A stretch of DNA of 7,465 nucleotides from assembly GCA_937911855.1 (NCBI GenBank), contig CALDPK010000126.1, positions 1-7,465 on the forward strand. Direction: 5' to 3'. The position numbers and the translations under genes were made by a program. Source of the stretch: an uncultured Trueperaceae bacterium (lineage in GTDB: Bacteria; Deinococcota; Deinococci; Deinococcales; Trueperaceae). Numbering within the stretch: the first letter of the stretch is position 1; each line of letters begins with the position of its first letter. The notes under the pieces are model-generated. The model worked only from the letters and a program-made list of their open reading frames with translations. It did not search any database and was not told the origin of the DNA. Positions 6,413 through 7,465 of this stretch are shown piece after piece.

Positions 6413-6754
6413 TTACCTCTCGTGGTCTGACTTCCTGAGAGTCTGCACGTACGAGTCCAGGCGGTCGAAGCTGCCGCTCCAGAAGTCCTCGAAGCTGCCG
6501 GCCCATTCGTGAACCGACTGCAGCCCGCGGGCGTCCAGACTGTACATGCGCTGCTGACCGACTTTACGGTCACGGACCAACCCCACCTCCCGCAGCACCC
6601 GCAGGTGCTTTGACACTCCCGGCTGTGGCACGCCCAGCTCCCGGACCAGCTGTGTCACTGGCAGCTCGCCCGCCTTCAGCAGCTCAAGGATCGCGCGTCG
6701 CTGAGATTCCCCGATCGCGTTGAAGACGTCTGAAGTTGTTGATGCCCGTGCCAT
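6413..6754 (-). CDS. ArsR/SmtB-family winged-helix repressor
   Basis: This 113-residue transcriptional repressor has a winged helix-turn-helix of the ArsR class. Its marks are AIGESQRRAILELL (13-26), the recognition helix region GVPQPGVSKHLRVLREVGLV (41-60) and the wing DRKVGQQRMYSL (62-73). It has no cysteine, so the classic alpha3 or alpha5 metal/metalloid sites based on cysteine are absent. It belongs to the group of ArsR proteins paired with AHSA1/SRPBCC genes, for which the signal is unknown. ATG 6754 has no Shine-Dalgarno and lies only 6 nt from the -10 box, so translation is predicted from a leaderless mRNA. The palindrome in the promoter suggests autoregulation. The gene ends at TAA 6413-6415, and the last codons carry the ribosome-binding site for the AHSA1 gene. 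Confidence 0.92.
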   Translation of the reverse strand: MARASTTSDVFNAIGESQRRAILELLKAGELPVTQLVRELGVPQPGVSKHLRVLREVGLVRDRKVGQQRMYSLDARGLQSVHEWAGSFEDFWSGSFDRLDSYVQTLRKSDHER

Positions 6755-6760
6755 GCGGAC

Positions 6761-6788
6761 AGTATATGCCCATACGGGTATATGTCAA
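6761..6788 (-). promoter_or_regulatory. Near-consensus sigma70 promoter for the ArsR/AHSA1 operon, leaderless
   Basis: On the minus strand TTGACA (6783-6788, exact -35 consensus) is followed after a 16-nt spacer by TATACT (6761-6766, five of six to the -10 consensus). The ATG begins at 6754, six bases past the -10 box, so the expected transcription start coincides with the first base of the start codon. Confidence 0.75.
6764..6783. promoter_or_regulatory. Candidate ArsR operator (imperfect palindrome in promoter spacer)
   Basis: ATATGCCCAT followed by ACGGGTATAT is a 20-bp inverted repeat with 8 of 10 base pairs matching. It fills the space between -35 and -10 and overlaps both boxes. An ArsR dimer bound here would exclude RNA polymerase. 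ArsR-family operators are often AT-flanked palindromes of this size near the promoter. Confidence 0.6.
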
Positions 6789-6810
6789 TAGTGGCGACTG
6801 CGATGAAGCG

Positions 6811-6835
6811 GGCTCGCCAGCTTCTGCGGCGAGCC
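6811..6835 (-). terminator. GC-rich hairpin downstream of the VOC gene
   Basis: GGCTCGCC (6811-6818) and GGCGAGCC (6828-6835) form a perfect 8-bp stem with a 9-nt loop. It lies between the VOC gene stop (6901) and the ArsR promoter, 65 bases past that stop. It may end the VOC transcript and insulate the ArsR promoter. There is no T-run, so the call is tentative. Confidence 0.45.
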
Positions 6836-6900
6836 ACGTTCGGTTACCGGCGCTCAGGGCAGCGAGCCGCATAGCGGCGTCGCCGTCCCCGGCTGGGCCT

Positions 6901-7314
6901 CTAAGCCTGTGCCAGCTGCGTGATCCGCAGCTGATTCCCGAATGGATCGCGCAGGCCGATATCGGTGCCGTAAGGTTGTTCGACCGGCTCCTGAGTTATC
7001 TCGACGCCTTGATCGAGCAGGCTCTGGTACAAGCTCCTGATGTCATCCGTCGTGAAGCCGGCTGCAAAACCCGATGCGCCCTTGCTGATGAGCGCCCGCA
7101 TCTGCTCGGCACTTTTAGGATCGAGCGAGGGAGGCGCGACTTTTTCAAGCAGGATCTCCCGCCTGGGATCGCCGGGCACGCGCACGGTCAACCACCGCAT
7201 CGGTCCAAAGTTCATGTCCGCGCTCACCTCAAGCCCGAGCTTGTTGACGTAGAACTCCAGAGCCTCGTCTTGGTCAAACACGTAGATGTGGGAGATCCTG
7301 ATTGATGTAAGCAT
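6901..7314 (-). CDS. VOC-family (glyoxalase/bleomycin-resistance/dioxygenase fold) protein
   Basis: This 137-residue cytoplasmic protein has a vicinal-oxygen-chelate fold, built from two beta-alpha-beta-beta-beta modules that may bind a metal and a small substrate. The first module shows ISHIYVFDQDEALEFYVNKL (7-26) with His9 at the usual first metal-ligand position, then LGLEV, MRWLTVRVPG and ILLEK. The second shows GFTTDDIRSLYQSLLDQGV (87-104) and the closing motif YGTDIGLRDPFGNQLRI (115-131). In that motif Gln128 stands where many VOC enzymes have a metal-binding Glu. AAAGGAG lies 11 nt before ATG 7314. Function could be glyoxalase-like, resistance-like or unknown; no substrate is assigned. 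It lies upstream of the ArsR/AHSA1 operon in the same direction but has its own putative terminator, and it is probably co-transcribed with the partial frame upstream. Confidence 0.9.
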   Translation of the reverse strand: MLTSIRISHIYVFDQDEALEFYVNKLGLEVSADMNFGPMRWLTVRVPGDPRREILLEKVAPPSLDPKSAEQMRALISKGASGFAAGFTTDDIRSLYQSLLDQGVEITQEPVEQPYGTDIGLRDPFGNQLRITQLAQA

Positions 7315-7331
7315 AGTGCTTTAAACTCCTT

Positions 7332-7465
7332 TCACTTGCCCGGCAGAACTACCACCCGCGGTGCACTCCGCGCTTCTCCAAAACTGCTCGGCCGGTTCCA
7401 GGCCATCGTGAAGCGGGTGGGCGCGCTGTTTGTCCGACCGACCTCTCGGGCGCGATAGTCATTGG
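7332..7465 (-). CDS. C-terminal end of an unrecognised reading frame, cut by the window edge
   Basis: On the minus strand an open frame enters from the window edge and runs 43 codons to TGA (7332-7334). It includes RFTMAWNRPSSFGEAR and ends in RVVVLPGK. The third positions are mostly G or C (30 of 43), more so than in the alternative open frame. The stop lies 17 nt before the VOC ATG, with the VOC ribosome-binding site in between, which is the spacing expected inside an operon. I do not recognise the protein. It could be the tail of a gene co-transcribed with the VOC gene, or chance. Confidence 0.35.
   Translation of the reverse strand, partial: NDYRAREVGRTNSAPTRFTMAWNRPSSFGEARSAPRVVVLPGK

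Noticed and set aside
6411..6506. N-terminal extension of the AHSA1 gene to GTG 6506
   Set aside because: It would overlap the ArsR gene by about 94 bases and adds non-family sequence, whereas ATG 6410 has a good Shine-Dalgarno.
5910..6512. 200-codon plus-strand frame opposite the AHSA1 gene
   Set aside because: Its translation has no recognisable motif and lies exactly antisense to a well-recognised gene; in GC-rich DNA such shadows are common.

Overview
The window is GC-rich by eye, with strong G/C preference at third codon positions, Shine-Dalgarno starts on several genes and densely packed bacterial genes. The gene set (CopB-type copper ATPase, CNNM/CorC-like CBS protein, secreted Cu/Zn superoxide dismutase domain, ArsR/AHSA1 pair, ParDE) suits a Gram-negative, probably a pseudomonadotan chromosome. 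That placement is inference. No rRNA, tRNA, transposase or CRISPR array was seen.

Left part (1-1657) looks like an eroded accessory region. The 3' end of a CopB-class (P1B-3) P-type ATPase gene is followed by two gene fragments lying back to back. One is the last ~24 codons of a Phd-like antitoxin on the minus strand (541-615). The other is the last ~100 codons of a conserved protein of unknown function on the plus strand (612-923). A perfect 18-bp stem (924-969) then separates that fragment from a ParDE toxin-antitoxin operon on the minus strand. parD is intact. parE carries a one-base deletion that removes its C-terminal third from frame, and the missing part can be read in the next frame down to 973.

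Middle part (1658-4853) holds two divergent genes. On the minus strand is a CNNM/CorC/HlyC-type membrane protein with paired CBS domains. On the plus strand is a signal-peptide-bearing protein that joins a complete Cu/Zn superoxide dismutase (SodC) domain to a PQQ-type sugar (glucose/sorbosone) dehydrogenase beta-propeller. This fusion is the most unusual gene in the window, and all SOD metal ligands appear conserved.

Right part (4854-7465) is all minus strand. It has a solitary alpha/beta hydrolase, then an ArsR-type repressor gene translationally close-coupled to an AHSA1/SRPBCC gene, ending in a strong hairpin (5847-5879). Next come a VOC (glyoxalase-fold) gene and, at the edge, the tail of an unrecognised reading frame that appears co-transcribed with it. 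The ArsR gene has a near-consensus sigma70 promoter whose -10 box lies 6 nt from the ATG, so its mRNA is predicted to be leaderless. A palindrome fills the promoter spacer and is the likely autoregulatory operator.
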